The translations under genes were made by a program, and so were the position numbers. From Pseudomonas putida (lineage in GTDB: Bacteria; Pseudomonadota; Gammaproteobacteria; Pseudomonadales; Pseudomonadaceae), in assembly GCF_002741075.1 (NCBI RefSeq), contig NZ_CP016634.1, forward strand, positions 4,764,501 to 4,828,500: a stretch of DNA of 64,000 bases, written 5' to 3'. The notes under the pieces are model-generated. The model had not been told where the DNA came from. It saw only the letters and a list, made by a program, of their open reading frames with translations, and did not search any database. Below are positions 8,905-17,832 of this stretch, one piece after another. Position 1 is the stretch's first letter, and each line of letters opens with the position of its first letter.

Positions 8905-10094
8905 CCGCCTTCCTCGACGCCCTGGGCCTGGTCTGCGCCCTTGGGCATGGCCAGGCCCAAGTCGCCCGCGCACTCTTTGCCGGCGACTGCAGCGGCATGC
9001 AGCCACAAGAGGGCTGGGTAGCCGCACGTCACCTGCCCGTCGGTGCCGTGCCAGGCCCTCTGCCCGACCTGCCATTGCCCGGTCACCAAAGCCGCAACAA
9101 CCAGTTGCTGTATGCCGCAGCGCTGCAGATCGAGCCGGCTATCCGCCAAGCCATCGAACGCCATGGCCCGCAGCGGGTGGGTGTGGTGCTGGGCACCAGC
9201 ACCTCGGGTATCGCCGAAGGCAGCGACGGCATCGCCCAATACCTTCAGACCGGCCGCTTCCCCGACAGCTACGACTACCACCAACAAGCGCTGGGCGCAC
9301 CGGCGACGTTCCTGGCCGCCTGGCTGCAACTGTCAGGCCCGGCCTATGCGTTGTCGACCGCCTGCACCTCCAGCGCCCGTGCCCTGCTCAGTGCCCGCCG
9401 CCTGCTCGACCTGGGTCTGTGCGATGCAGTGCTGTGCGGGGGCGTTGACACCCTGTGCGGCCTGACCCTCAATGGCTTCAGCGCGCTGGAGGCCGTCAGT
9501 GCCCAACGCTGCAACCCCTTCTCGGTCAACCGCGACGGCATCAACATCGGCGAGGGCGCGGCCCTGTTCCTCATGACCCGTGAGCATTCAGGCGACGGTC
9601 CCGGCATCGCCCTGATCGGCGCAGGCGCCAGCAGCGATGCGTTTCATATCTCCGCGCCAGAGCCCACCGGCAAGGGCGCCTTGCAGGCCATGGGCAAAGC
9701 ACTGGACAATGCCGGCCTCACGCCAGGGCAGATCGACTACCTGAACCTGCACGGCACCGCCACCGTCCACAACGACGCCATGGAGAGCCTCGCCGTGCAC
9801 GGGCTGTTCGGCGATCGCGTGCCCTGTTCGTCCAGCAAACCCATGACCGGCCACACCTTGGGAGCCGCCGGCGCGCTGGAGGGGGCGTTCTGCTGGCTCG
9901 CCCTGAGCCAGCACAACCCACAGGGCCTGTTGCCACCCCATGTCTGGGATGGCCAGCGCGACCCTCTGCTACCGGTGCTGAACCTGGTCGATGGCAGCCA
10001 ACGCCTACACCCACAGGGGCCGCGCCGCCTGATGAGCAACTCGTTCGCCTTCGGTGGCAACAATGTCAGCCTGATTCTCGGAGACGCCCCATGA
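8901..10094 (+). CDS. Beta-ketoacyl-ACP synthase (FabB-like, ApeO-like)
   Basis: A 397-residue thiolase-fold condensing enzyme. The nucleophile lies in STACTSSARAL and the two catalytic histidines in LHGTATVHND and KPMTGHTLGAAG, so the Cys-His-His triad is intact and this is not a chain-length-factor subunit. It should condense malonyl-ACP with the growing aryl polyene. It overlaps both neighbouring genes by 4 nt. The ApeO analogy rests on its place in front of the dehydratase and ketoreductase genes. Confidence 0.88.
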   Translation: MTAFLDALGLVCALGHGQAQVARALFAGDCSGMQPQEGWVAARHLPVGAVPGPLPDLPLPGHQSRNNQLLYAAALQIEPAIRQAIERHGPQRVGVVLGTSTSGIAEGSDGIAQYLQTGRFPDSYDYHQQALGAPATFLAAWLQLSGPAYALSTACTSSARALLSARRLLDLGLCDAVLCGGVDTLCGLTLNGFSALEAVSAQRCNPFSVNRDGINIGEGAALFLMTREHSGDGPGIALIGAGASSDAFHISAPEPTGKGALQAMGKALDNAGLTPGQIDYLNLHGTATVHNDAMESLAVHGLFGDRVPCSSSKPMTGHTLGAAGALEGAFCWLALSQHNPQGLLPPHVWDGQRDPLLPVLNLVDGSQRLHPQGPRRLMSNSFAFGGNNVSLILGDAP

Positions 10095-10558
10095 ACACCT
10101 GGCCACTGGCCGAACTGCTGCCGCATGCCGCAGATATGATCCTCATCGACCGCATCGACAGCTGCGATGACGAAGAGATCCATACCCGCGCAACGGTCCG
10201 CCCTGGCGGCCAGTTCAACCGCGCCGACGGCAGTCTGCCCGCCTGGCTGGGGCTGGAGCTGATGGCCCAAAGCGTGGCCGCCTATGCCGGATACCAGGCA
10301 CGCCGCGAAGGGCGTGGGGTGGAGATGGGGTTTCTGTTGGGCACCCGTCGCTTCGAATGCGATGTCGCGCAGTTCCCCGCCGGCGCCGAGCTGCACATCC
10401 ATGCCCTGCGCTCGCTCGAGGACGAGAGCGGCATGGGCGTGTTCGAATGTCACCTGCGCGGTGAAGGCATCCATGCCAGCGCACGCCTGAACGTCTACCG
10501 TCCGCCCCAAGCGGCGAGCTACCTGGCCGAAGCGGCCCCCGAAGGAAACTCTCCATGA
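10091..10558 (+). CDS. Hot-dog 3-hydroxyacyl-ACP dehydratase subunit (ApeP-like)
   Basis: The 155-residue protein has the central helix motif WLGLELMAQSVAAYAGY of FabZ-like dehydratases, which supplies an acidic residue. The canonical GHFP histidine motif is absent at the expected place (GQFNRADGSLPAW). The fused domain at the end of the ligase gene retains GHF, so the two may form one active heterodimer, as I recall for ApeI:ApeP. The gene overlaps its neighbours by 4 nt on both sides. Confidence 0.82.
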   Translation: MNTWPLAELLPHAADMILIDRIDSCDDEEIHTRATVRPGGQFNRADGSLPAWLGLELMAQSVAAYAGYQARREGRGVEMGFLLGTRRFECDVAQFPAGAELHIHALRSLEDESGMGVFECHLRGEGIHASARLNVYRPPQAASYLAEAAPEGNSP

Positions 10559-11283
10559 CTGACACCATCCTGGTCACCGGTTCCAGCCGCGGTATCGGCC
10601 GCGCCATTGCCCTGCGCCTGGCACGCGCAGGTTTCGACCTGGTGCTGCATTGCCGCAGCAGCCGCGACGAGGCAGAGGTGGTCGCAGAAGCGGTGCGCGG
10701 GCTGGGGCGTCAGGCGCGGATCCTGCAGTTCGATGTCGCCGACCGGGCCGCCTGTGCCCACATCCTGAGCGAGGACGTCGAGGCTCACGGGGCGTACTAT
10801 GGGGTGGTGTGCAATGCCGGGCTCACCCGCGACGGTGCCTTCCCGGCCTTGAGTGAAGACGACTGGGACCAGGTCATGCGGACCAACCTGGACGGCTTCT
10901 ACAACGTCCTGCACCCGCTGATGATGCCGATGATCCGCCGCCGCGCGCCAGGTCGGATCGTGTGCATCACCTCGGTATCCGGGCTGATCGGCAATCGCGG
11001 CCAGGTCAACTACAGCGCCTCCAAGGCAGGCCTGATCGGCGCGGCCAAAGCCCTGGCCATCGAGCTGGGCAAACGCCGAATCACGGTCAATTGCGTGGCC
11101 CCGGGGCTGATCGATACCGACATGCTCGATGACCAGGTGCCGGTCGATGAACTGCTCAAGATGATTCCTGCCCAACGTATGGGAACCCCGGAGGAAGTGG
11201 CCGGCGCGGTCAATTTCCTCATGTCGCACGAGGCGGCCTACATCACCCGTCAGGTGCTGGCCGTCAACGGAGGGTTATGCTGA
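10555..11283 (+). CDS. 3-oxoacyl-ACP reductase (FabG-like, ApeQ-like)
   Basis: A 242-residue short-chain dehydrogenase. TGSSRGIGRA is the NADPH-binding turn, NAG the structural motif, and TSVSGLIGNRGQVNYSASKAG carries the Ser-Tyr-Lys catalytic set. It would reduce the beta-keto group in each polyene extension cycle. The C-terminal TRQVLAVNGGL is the usual FabG ending. It overlaps the dehydratase gene by 4 nt. It is distinct from the housekeeping fabG by context only. Confidence 0.88.
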   Translation: MTDTILVTGSSRGIGRAIALRLARAGFDLVLHCRSSRDEAEVVAEAVRGLGRQARILQFDVADRAACAHILSEDVEAHGAYYGVVCNAGLTRDGAFPALSEDDWDQVMRTNLDGFYNVLHPLMMPMIRRRAPGRIVCITSVSGLIGNRGQVNYSASKAGLIGAAKALAIELGKRRITVNCVAPGLIDTDMLDDQVPVDELLKMIPAQRMGTPEEVAGAVNFLMSHEAAYITRQVLAVNGGLC

Positions 11284-12509
11284 TGCGTCGCGTCGTGGTC
11301 ACCGGCATGGCCGGCATCACTGCCCTGGGCAGCGACTGGGCCAGCATTGCCGCACAATTCGCCGAAAATCGCAGCGGCATCCGGCGCATGGACGAATGGG
11401 ACCGCTTCGAAGAGCTCAATACTCGCCTGGCCGGCCCTATCGATGACTTCCAAGTGCCGGGGCATTGGACGCGCAAGCAGTTGCGCAGCATGGGTCGCGT
11501 GTCACGGCTGGCGGTCGCCGCAGCCGAGCGCGCCCTGGCCGATGCCGGGCTGCTGGGCGACCCGAGCATCCGCGACGGGCGCATGGGTGTGGCCTGCGGG
11601 TCATCGATCGGCAGCACCGAAGAGATCAAGGCCTTCGGCAACATGCTGCTCAATTCCAAGGCCGACGGGCTCAACGCCAATTCCTACGTGCGCATGATGC
11701 CGCACACCACTGCCGCCAACATCAGCATTTTCTTCGGCCTGACCGGGCGCCTGATCCCTACCTCAAGCGCCTGCACCAGTGGCAGCCAGGGTATCGGCTA
11801 CGCCTACGAGGCAATCAAGTTCGGGCGCCTGCCGCTGATGCTGGCAGGCGGTGCCGAGGAGCTGTGCCCCAGCGAGGCGATGGTGTTCGACGCCCTGTAT
11901 GCGACCAGCCTGAAAAACGACACGCCTTCACTGACCCCTCGCCCCTATGACCGTGCACGGGACGGGCTGGTGGTCGGTGAAGGCGGCGGCATGCTGGTGC
12001 TCGAAGAACTGGAACATGCCCTGGCCCGAGGTGCGCACATCCATGCCGAGATCGTCGGCTTTGGCAGCAACGCCGATGGCCAGCACATCACCCGCCCCGA
12101 GCAGCTCACCATGCGCCGGGCGATGGAGCTGGCGCTCGAAGACGCCGGCCTGCCCGCCGAGGCCATTGGCTACGTCAACGGGCATGGCACTGCCACCGAA
12201 CAGGGCGACATTGCCGAGACCCTGGCCACCCACGAGCTGTTCGGCCCGCGCATGCCGATCAGCTCGCAGAAGAGCTTCCTCGGCCACACCTTGGGTGCCT
12301 GTGGCGCACTGGAGTCCTGGTTCAGCATCGAGATGATGAATCGCGACCAGTACGTGCACACCCTGAACCTCGATGACATCGACCCTCGCTGCGCCGAGCT
12401 GGACTACCTGCGCGGGGGCATGCGCGCCATGAGCCATGAGCATGTGATGAACAACAACTTCGCCTTCGGCGGCGTGAACACCTCGTTGATCTTCCGACGC
12501 TGGCGCTGA
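11283..12509 (+). CDS. Beta-ketoacyl-ACP synthase II-type (FabF-like, ApeR-like)
   Basis: A 408-residue condensing enzyme with the complete triad: Cys in SSACTSGSQGIGYAYE, His in VNGHGTATEQGD and His in KSFLGHTLGACGALE. I start it at the ATG at 11283 because GGAGGG at 11269-11274 is 8 nt upstream; the in-frame ATG at 11277 is only 2 nt from it. It is the last gene of the polyene operon. In the studied pathway ApeR acts as a homodimer alongside the ApeO:ApeC pair (from memory), possibly for early cycles. Confidence 0.88.
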   Translation: MRRVVVTGMAGITALGSDWASIAAQFAENRSGIRRMDEWDRFEELNTRLAGPIDDFQVPGHWTRKQLRSMGRVSRLAVAAAERALADAGLLGDPSIRDGRMGVACGSSIGSTEEIKAFGNMLLNSKADGLNANSYVRMMPHTTAANISIFFGLTGRLIPTSSACTSGSQGIGYAYEAIKFGRLPLMLAGGAEELCPSEAMVFDALYATSLKNDTPSLTPRPYDRARDGLVVGEGGGMLVLEELEHALARGAHIHAEIVGFGSNADGQHITRPEQLTMRRAMELALEDAGLPAEAIGYVNGHGTATEQGDIAETLATHELFGPRMPISSQKSFLGHTLGACGALESWFSIEMMNRDQYVHTLNLDDIDPRCAELDYLRGGMRAMSHEHVMNNNFAFGGVNTSLIFRRWR

Positions 12510-12510
12510 G

Positions 12511-12600
12511 GCCGGTTCGCGGGTGAACCCGCGCCCATCTGGCTCTTCGCTGCCCTCGGCAACAACGCTGTACGTGTGGGGTTTACCCACGAAGCGTGCC
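12511..12600. repeat. BIME: two inverted REP elements after the polyene operon
   Basis: The first REP has a perfect 6-bp stem CGCGGG/CCCGCG with a TGAA loop at 12518-12533. The second, in opposite orientation, has GTGGG/CCCAC at 12576-12590 followed by GAAGCG, which reads TTCGTGGGTAAACCC on the other strand. Both match the putida-type REP core. The unit lies between the convergent ends of the ketosynthase and LysR genes and may also act as a terminator. Confidence 0.75.
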
Positions 12601-12605
12601 TGACC

Positions 12606-13499
12606 TCAGTCCAGCACCTGCTGGGTCAACAACTCGGTGAACGCACGGGCCATGGCCGAGCCGCCGGCCTGACGCTGGATAAGCCACACCGCGGTCATCG
12701 CCCCCTCGTCCAGCAGCGTGCGATACACGACCCCGTCGATGCGCATGCGCTGGAACGACGCCGGGAGCACCGACACCCCCAGCCCCGCCGACACCAAGCC
12801 GATGATCGTCATCGCTTCCCCGGCCTCCTGGGCAAAATGCGGGCTGAACCCAGCCTGACGCGCCAGGCTCAGCAACTGCGCATGCAGGCCGCTGCCGTAG
12901 CTGCGCGGAAAGAACACAAAGGGCTCATGGGCCAAGGCCTGCATGTACAACCCCTGCTCGCTGCCCTGGGCGAGCGGGTGAGAAGCGTTGATCACCGCCA
13001 CCAGCGGCTCGCTGAACAGCTCGGTGGCCACCAGTCCGTCCGGCAAGGGCATCGGCCGCATCAGGCCGACTTCGATGGACTCGTCGAACACCGCTTCGGC
13101 CACCTCCCGGCTGCTCATCTCCCTGAGGCTCAGGTGCACCGCTGGGAATCGCTGGCGAAAGGCATGCAGCGCCTTGGGGATCTTCGAGGTAAAGGGCGCG
13201 GATGAGGTGAAGCCGATCTTCATTTCGCCCAGCTCGCCCAACTGCGCCCGCCGGGCGACGTCGGCAGCCTTCTCCACCTGAGCCAGGACCTGACGGGCCT
13301 CTTCGAGAAATAAGCGTCCAGCCTCGCTCAGTTCCACTCGACGATTGGTGCGCTCGAACAGGCGGGCGCCGAGTTCCTGCTCCAAGGCCTGGATCTGCTG
13401 GCTCAACGGCGGCTGGGAAATTCCCAACTGCTGCGCGGCGCGGCCAAAGTGCAGTTCTTCGGCGACGGCAATGAAATACCGCAGGTGGCGCAGTTCCAT
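12606..13499 (-). CDS. LysR-family transcriptional regulator
   Basis: The 297-residue protein starts with MELRHLRYFIAVAEELHFGRAAQ, the winged helix-turn-helix of LysR regulators close in style to the BenM/CatM/YnfL branch. A periplasmic-binding-like effector domain follows from about residue 90. The frame is open further upstream, but homology begins at this ATG. It diverges from the MFS gene, and LysR proteins normally control the divergent neighbour, so the exporter is the probable target. The effector is unknown. Confidence 0.88.
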   Translation of the reverse strand: MELRHLRYFIAVAEELHFGRAAQQLGISQPPLSQQIQALEQELGARLFERTNRRVELSEAGRLFLEEARQVLAQVEKAADVARRAQLGELGEMKIGFTSSAPFTSKIPKALHAFRQRFPAVHLSLREMSSREVAEAVFDESIEVGLMRPMPLPDGLVATELFSEPLVAVINASHPLAQGSEQGLYMQALAHEPFVFFPRSYGSGLHAQLLSLARQAGFSPHFAQEAGEAMTIIGLVSAGLGVSVLPASFQRMRIDGVVYRTLLDEGAMTAVWLIQRQAGGSAMARAFTELLTQQVLD

Positions 13500-13522
13500 G
13501 AAGCCTCCAATTCGGTCGTAAA

Positions 13523-13537
13523 ACCTATCAAACAGGT
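13523..13537. promoter_or_regulatory. Candidate LysR operator, ACCT-N7-AGGT
   Basis: An imperfectly AT-rich dyad with 4-bp arms and a 7-nt spacer lies 24 nt upstream of the LysR start codon. The geometry equals the ATAC-N7-GTAT site used by BenM/CatM-type regulators. A second, perfect 11-bp dyad (CTAAT-C-ATTAG) is at 13555-13565. Confidence 0.4.
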
Positions 13538-13548
13538 CGAACAATATA

Positions 13549-13576
13549 TTGGATCTAATCATTAGCCAGCTATATG
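13549..13576 (+). promoter_or_regulatory. Candidate sigma-70 promoter of the MFS gene
   Basis: TTGGAT (13549-13554) and TATATG (13571-13576) are separated by 16 nt. The dyad CTAAT-C-ATTAG at 13555-13565 sits inside the spacer, where a bound regulator would block polymerase. This is an assignment by eye only. Confidence 0.4.
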
Positions 13577-13622
13577 CTTTTTTCCATCGCAACACCGGCC
13601 CCGCGCCTCGAGGTACCCCGCC

Positions 13623-14867
13623 GTGAAATCCGCCGTCGCCCCGCTGTCCCTTGACCCTGACCCCGTCCTCAACGACATCTGGATCGAGAAAGGCACTCCC
13701 GCCTTCATGAAGACCGTGCTGGCCTTGTTCAGTGGCGGCTTCGCCACGTTCGCCTTGCTGTACTGCGTGCAGCCGATGATGCCGCTGTTGTCGCGGGAAT
13801 TTTCCATCAATGCGGCGCAAAGCAGCCTGGTGCTCTCGGTCTCCACTGCCACGCTGGCCTTCGGCTTGCTGATTACCGGGCCGATCTCGGACCGTATCGG
13901 GCGTAAGCCGGTCATGGTCTTCGCCCTGCTGTGCGCGGCACTGGCGACCCTGGCCAGCGCAGTGATGCCAAGCTGGGAGCTGGTGCTCGCCACCCGTGCT
14001 CTGGTCGGTCTCGCGCTGAGCGGCCTGGCGGCCGTGGCGATGACCTACCTGAGTGAAGAGATCCACCCACAACACATCGGCCTGGCCATGGGGCTGTACA
14101 TCGGCGGCAATGCCATTGGCGGGATGAGCGGGCGACTGATCACCGGCGTGCTGATCGACTTCGTCAGCTGGCACACAGCGATGCTGGCCATTGGTGGCTT
14201 GGCGTTGGTGGCGGCGCTGGTGTTCTGGAAGGTGCTGCCCGAGTCACGCAACTTCCGGCCCCAGGCGCTGAATCCGCGCAGCCTGGTGGACGGCTTCGCC
14301 ATGCATTTCAAGGACGCCGGGCTGCCTTGGCTGTTCCTCGAAGCCTTCCTGCTGATGGGCGCGTTCGTCACCTTGTTCAACTACATCGGCTATCGCCTGC
14401 TGGACGAGCCTTACCACATGAACCAGGCGCTGGTCGGCCTGCTCTCGGTGGTGTACCTCTCAGGGATCTACAGCTCCGCCCAAGTCGGTGCCCTGGCCGA
14501 CAGGCTGGGCCGGCGCAAGGTGTTCTGGGCGAGTATCGTGGTGATGGCCGCCGGGCTGCTGATGACCCTGACCAGCCCGCTGGCGATGGTGATCCTGGGC
14601 ATGCTGGTGTTCACCTTCGGCTTCTTCGGCGCCCATTCGGTGGCCAGCAGCTGGATTGGCCGCCGGGCACTCAAAGCCAAGGGGCAGGCTTCGTCGATGT
14701 ATCTGTTCAGCTACTACGCAGGCTCAAGCATCGCGGGCACCGCCGGGGGCGTGTTCTGGCATCAGGCCGGTTGGAACGGCATCGGCCTGTTCATCGGCAG
14801 TCTGCTGGCCGTGGCGTTGCTGGTGGCCCTGCACTTGAGCCGGTTGCCGTCCAAGACGCCAGCCTGA
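13623..14867 (+). CDS. ynfM: MFS efflux transporter, YnfM type
   Basis: A 414-residue protein with 12 predicted membrane helices. It closely follows E. coli YnfM from the segment GTPAFMKTVLALFSGGFA through MTYLSEEIHP and GNAIGGMSGRL to VASSWIGRRA and SSMYLFSYYAGSSIAGT. The A-motif GPISDRIGRKP between helices 2 and 3 marks the proton-driven MFS family. The start is GTG with a weak GAGG upstream. A divergent LysR gene probably regulates it. The exported compound is not known; the arabinose efflux label on relatives is not informative. Confidence 0.85.
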   Translation: MKSAVAPLSLDPDPVLNDIWIEKGTPAFMKTVLALFSGGFATFALLYCVQPMMPLLSREFSINAAQSSLVLSVSTATLAFGLLITGPISDRIGRKPVMVFALLCAALATLASAVMPSWELVLATRALVGLALSGLAAVAMTYLSEEIHPQHIGLAMGLYIGGNAIGGMSGRLITGVLIDFVSWHTAMLAIGGLALVAALVFWKVLPESRNFRPQALNPRSLVDGFAMHFKDAGLPWLFLEAFLLMGAFVTLFNYIGYRLLDEPYHMNQALVGLLSVVYLSGIYSSAQVGALADRLGRRKVFWASIVVMAAGLLMTLTSPLAMVILGMLVFTFGFFGAHSVASSWIGRRALKAKGQASSMYLFSYYAGSSIAGTAGGVFWHQAGWNGIGLFIGSLLAVALLVALHLSRLPSKTPA

Positions 14868-14925
14868 TACCGCTCAGGTTTGCCCTAACGCCAATTCGCT
14901 CCTGGCCTGGAGGTGTTGGGCCTCA

Positions 14926-14974
14926 CGATGGGCTGCAAGGCAGCCCATCGCGCACCTGCATCAGCCGATGCAGG
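14926..14974. terminator. Two adjacent hairpins between convergent ynfM and hemE
   Basis: The first hairpin is CGATGGGCTG/CAGCCCATCG with a 5-nt loop (14926-14950). The second is CCTGCATC/GATGCAGG with an AGCC loop (14955, 14974 outer limits). Neither has a long T-run, so efficiency is uncertain, but their place between convergent genes fits bidirectional termination. Confidence 0.5.
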
Positions 14975-14988
14975 CGGCGGTCTCTGAC

Positions 14989-16053
14989 TCAAGCGTGGTA
15001 TTGCGCCGACAGCTCGTGCACAGCGTTGATGAACGCGCCGGCGTGTTCCGGGTCGACTTCCGGCGTGATGCCGTGGCCCAGGTTGAAGACATGGCCGCTG
15101 CCATGGCCATAGCTTGCGAGAATCCGCGCGACTTCCTTGCGGATAGCCTCGGGCTTGGCGTACAGCACAGTCGGGTCCATGTTGCCCTGCAGGGCGACCT
15201 TGTCGCCGACCCGACGACGGGCATCGCCGATCTCGCAGGTCCAGTCCAGGCCCAGGGCGTCGGCCCCGGCCTCGGCGATGCTTTCGAGCCACAGGCCGCC
15301 GTTCTTGGTGAAGAGGATCACTGGAACCTTGCGCCCTTCGTGCTCGCGGATCAGGCCGCTGACGATATTGCGCATGTAGGCCAGGGAGAACTCCTGGTAG
15401 GCCGCCGCCGACAGATTCCCACCCCAGGTGTCGAAGATCTGCACAGCCTGGGCACCGGCCTGGATCTGGCCGTTGAGGTAGCTGGTGACCGACTGGGCAA
15501 GCTTGTCCAGCAGCAGGTGCAGGGCCTGCGGATTGTCATAGAGCATGGCCTTGGTCTTGCGGAAGTCCTTGGACGACCCGCCTTCGACCATGTAGGTCGC
15601 CAGGGTCCATGGGCTGCCGGAGAAGCCGATCAGCGGCACGCGGCCATTAAGCTCGCGGCGGATGGTGCTGACGGCATCCATCACGTAGCCGAGGTCTTTC
15701 TGCGGATCGGGGATCGGCAGCGCTTCGATGTCGGCCGGGGTGCTGATGACCTTCTTGAAGCGCGGGCCTTCGCCGGTCTCGAAGTACAGACCCTGGCCCA
15801 TGGCGTCGGGGATGGTGAGGATGTCCGAGAAGAGGATCGCCGCGTCCAGCGGGTAGCGGTCCAGCGGCTGCAAGGTGACCTCGCAGGCGAACTGCGGGTT
15901 CATGCACAGGCTCATGAAGTCACCGGCCTTGGCGCGGCTGGCGCGGTACTCCGGGAGGTAGCGACCGGCCTGGCGCATCATCCAGACCGGGGTGACGTCT
16001 ACGGGTTGCTTGAGCAGTGCACGCAGGAAACGATCGTTCTTCAGGGCAGTCAT
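14989..16053 (-). CDS. hemE: Uroporphyrinogen decarboxylase
   Basis: The 354-residue cytosolic enzyme converts uroporphyrinogen III to coproporphyrinogen III in haem synthesis. The N-terminal signature [15 protein letters not shown] and the second signature [16 protein letters not shown] are both present. I use the ATG at 16053 ([10 protein letters not shown]), which matches the pseudomonad N-terminus; an in-frame ATG 15 nt upstream gives five extra residues without support. The gene converges with ynfM and follows gltD on the same strand across a 237-nt gap with a palindrome and a REP-like repeat. Confidence 0.95.
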   Translation of the reverse strand: MTALKNDRFLRALLKQPVDVTPVWMMRQAGRYLPEYRASRAKAGDFMSLCMNPQFACEVTLQPLDRYPLDAAILFSDILTIPDAMGQGLYFETGEGPRFKKVISTPADIEALPIPDPQKDLGYVMDAVSTIRRELNGRVPLIGFSGSPWTLATYMVEGGSSKDFRKTKAMLYDNPQALHLLLDKLAQSVTSYLNGQIQAGAQAVQIFDTWGGNLSAAAYQEFSLAYMRNIVSGLIREHEGRKVPVILFTKNGGLWLESIAEAGADALGLDWTCEIGDARRRVGDKVALQGNMDPTVLYAKPEAIRKEVARILASYGHGSGHVFNLGHGITPEVDPEHAGAFINAVHELSAQYHA

Positions 16054-16151
16054 GTCGGCATCCAGCAAAAAAGTGCGGGCATTTTCTCAGACGCCGACAC
16101 AAAAGGCACGGCCAAGGCCATGCGTTTTGTCTATTGAGTGCCTCAGATCAA

Positions 16152-16173
16152 GCATTTTTGTATACAAAAATGC
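16152..16173. promoter_or_regulatory. 22-bp perfect palindrome upstream of hemE
   Basis: GCATTTTTGTA is followed directly by its exact reverse complement TACAAAAATGC. It lies about 100 nt upstream of the hemE start and about 120 nt downstream of gltD. Perfect symmetry without a loop is typical of a dimeric repressor site rather than a terminator. The binding protein is unknown. Confidence 0.45.
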
Positions 16174-16192
16174 CTTTGGCGCTGCTTTACAG

Positions 16193-16266
16193 CCCCTCGC
16201 GGCACAAGGCCGCTCCTACAAGGGGATGACGTACGTCATGTAGGAGCGGCCTTGTGCCGCGAGGGG
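16193..16266. repeat. Long perfect inverted repeat (REP/BIME-like)
   Basis: Two 28-bp arms (16193-16220 and 16239-16266) are exact reverse complements. The arms contain GCGGCACAAGGCCGCTCCTA, which resembles a putida-group REP family. The 18-nt loop contains its own 12-bp palindrome TGACGTACGTCA at 16227-16238. It is just after the gltD stop and could stabilise or end the gltBD mRNA. Confidence 0.75.
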
Positions 16267-16290
16267 CCGCAAAACGATCCCGATAAAGGA

Positions 16291-17712
<1,422 letters not shown>

Positions 17713-17727
17713 TCAAAACCTCTTAAC

Positions 17728-17831
17728 AGCAGCTGCAAGCTACGAGCTGCAAGCCGCAAGACGATCACTTAAGCCGGGCAAACCTCGAACCGCTTCATGT
17801 TGCAACTCGAGGCTCGCCACTTGCAGCTGCT
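17728..17831. repeat. Interrupted inverted repeat between gltB and gltD
   Basis: AGCAGCTGCAAG at 17728-17739 is the exact reverse complement of CTTGCAGCTGCT at 17820-17831. Shorter copies of AGCTGCAAG lie between them (around 17745-17753). The element fills most of the 123-nt gltB-gltD gap and could fold in the mRNA, perhaps setting the ratio of the two subunits. Confidence 0.45.
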
Positions 17832-17832
17832 T

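Noticed and set aside
16152..16173. GntR-family operator reading of the palindrome
   Set aside because: The half-site spacing (GT-AT-AC) does not match the GT-N3-AC or GT-N-TA-N-AC patterns of the main GntR subfamilies, so no family was assigned.
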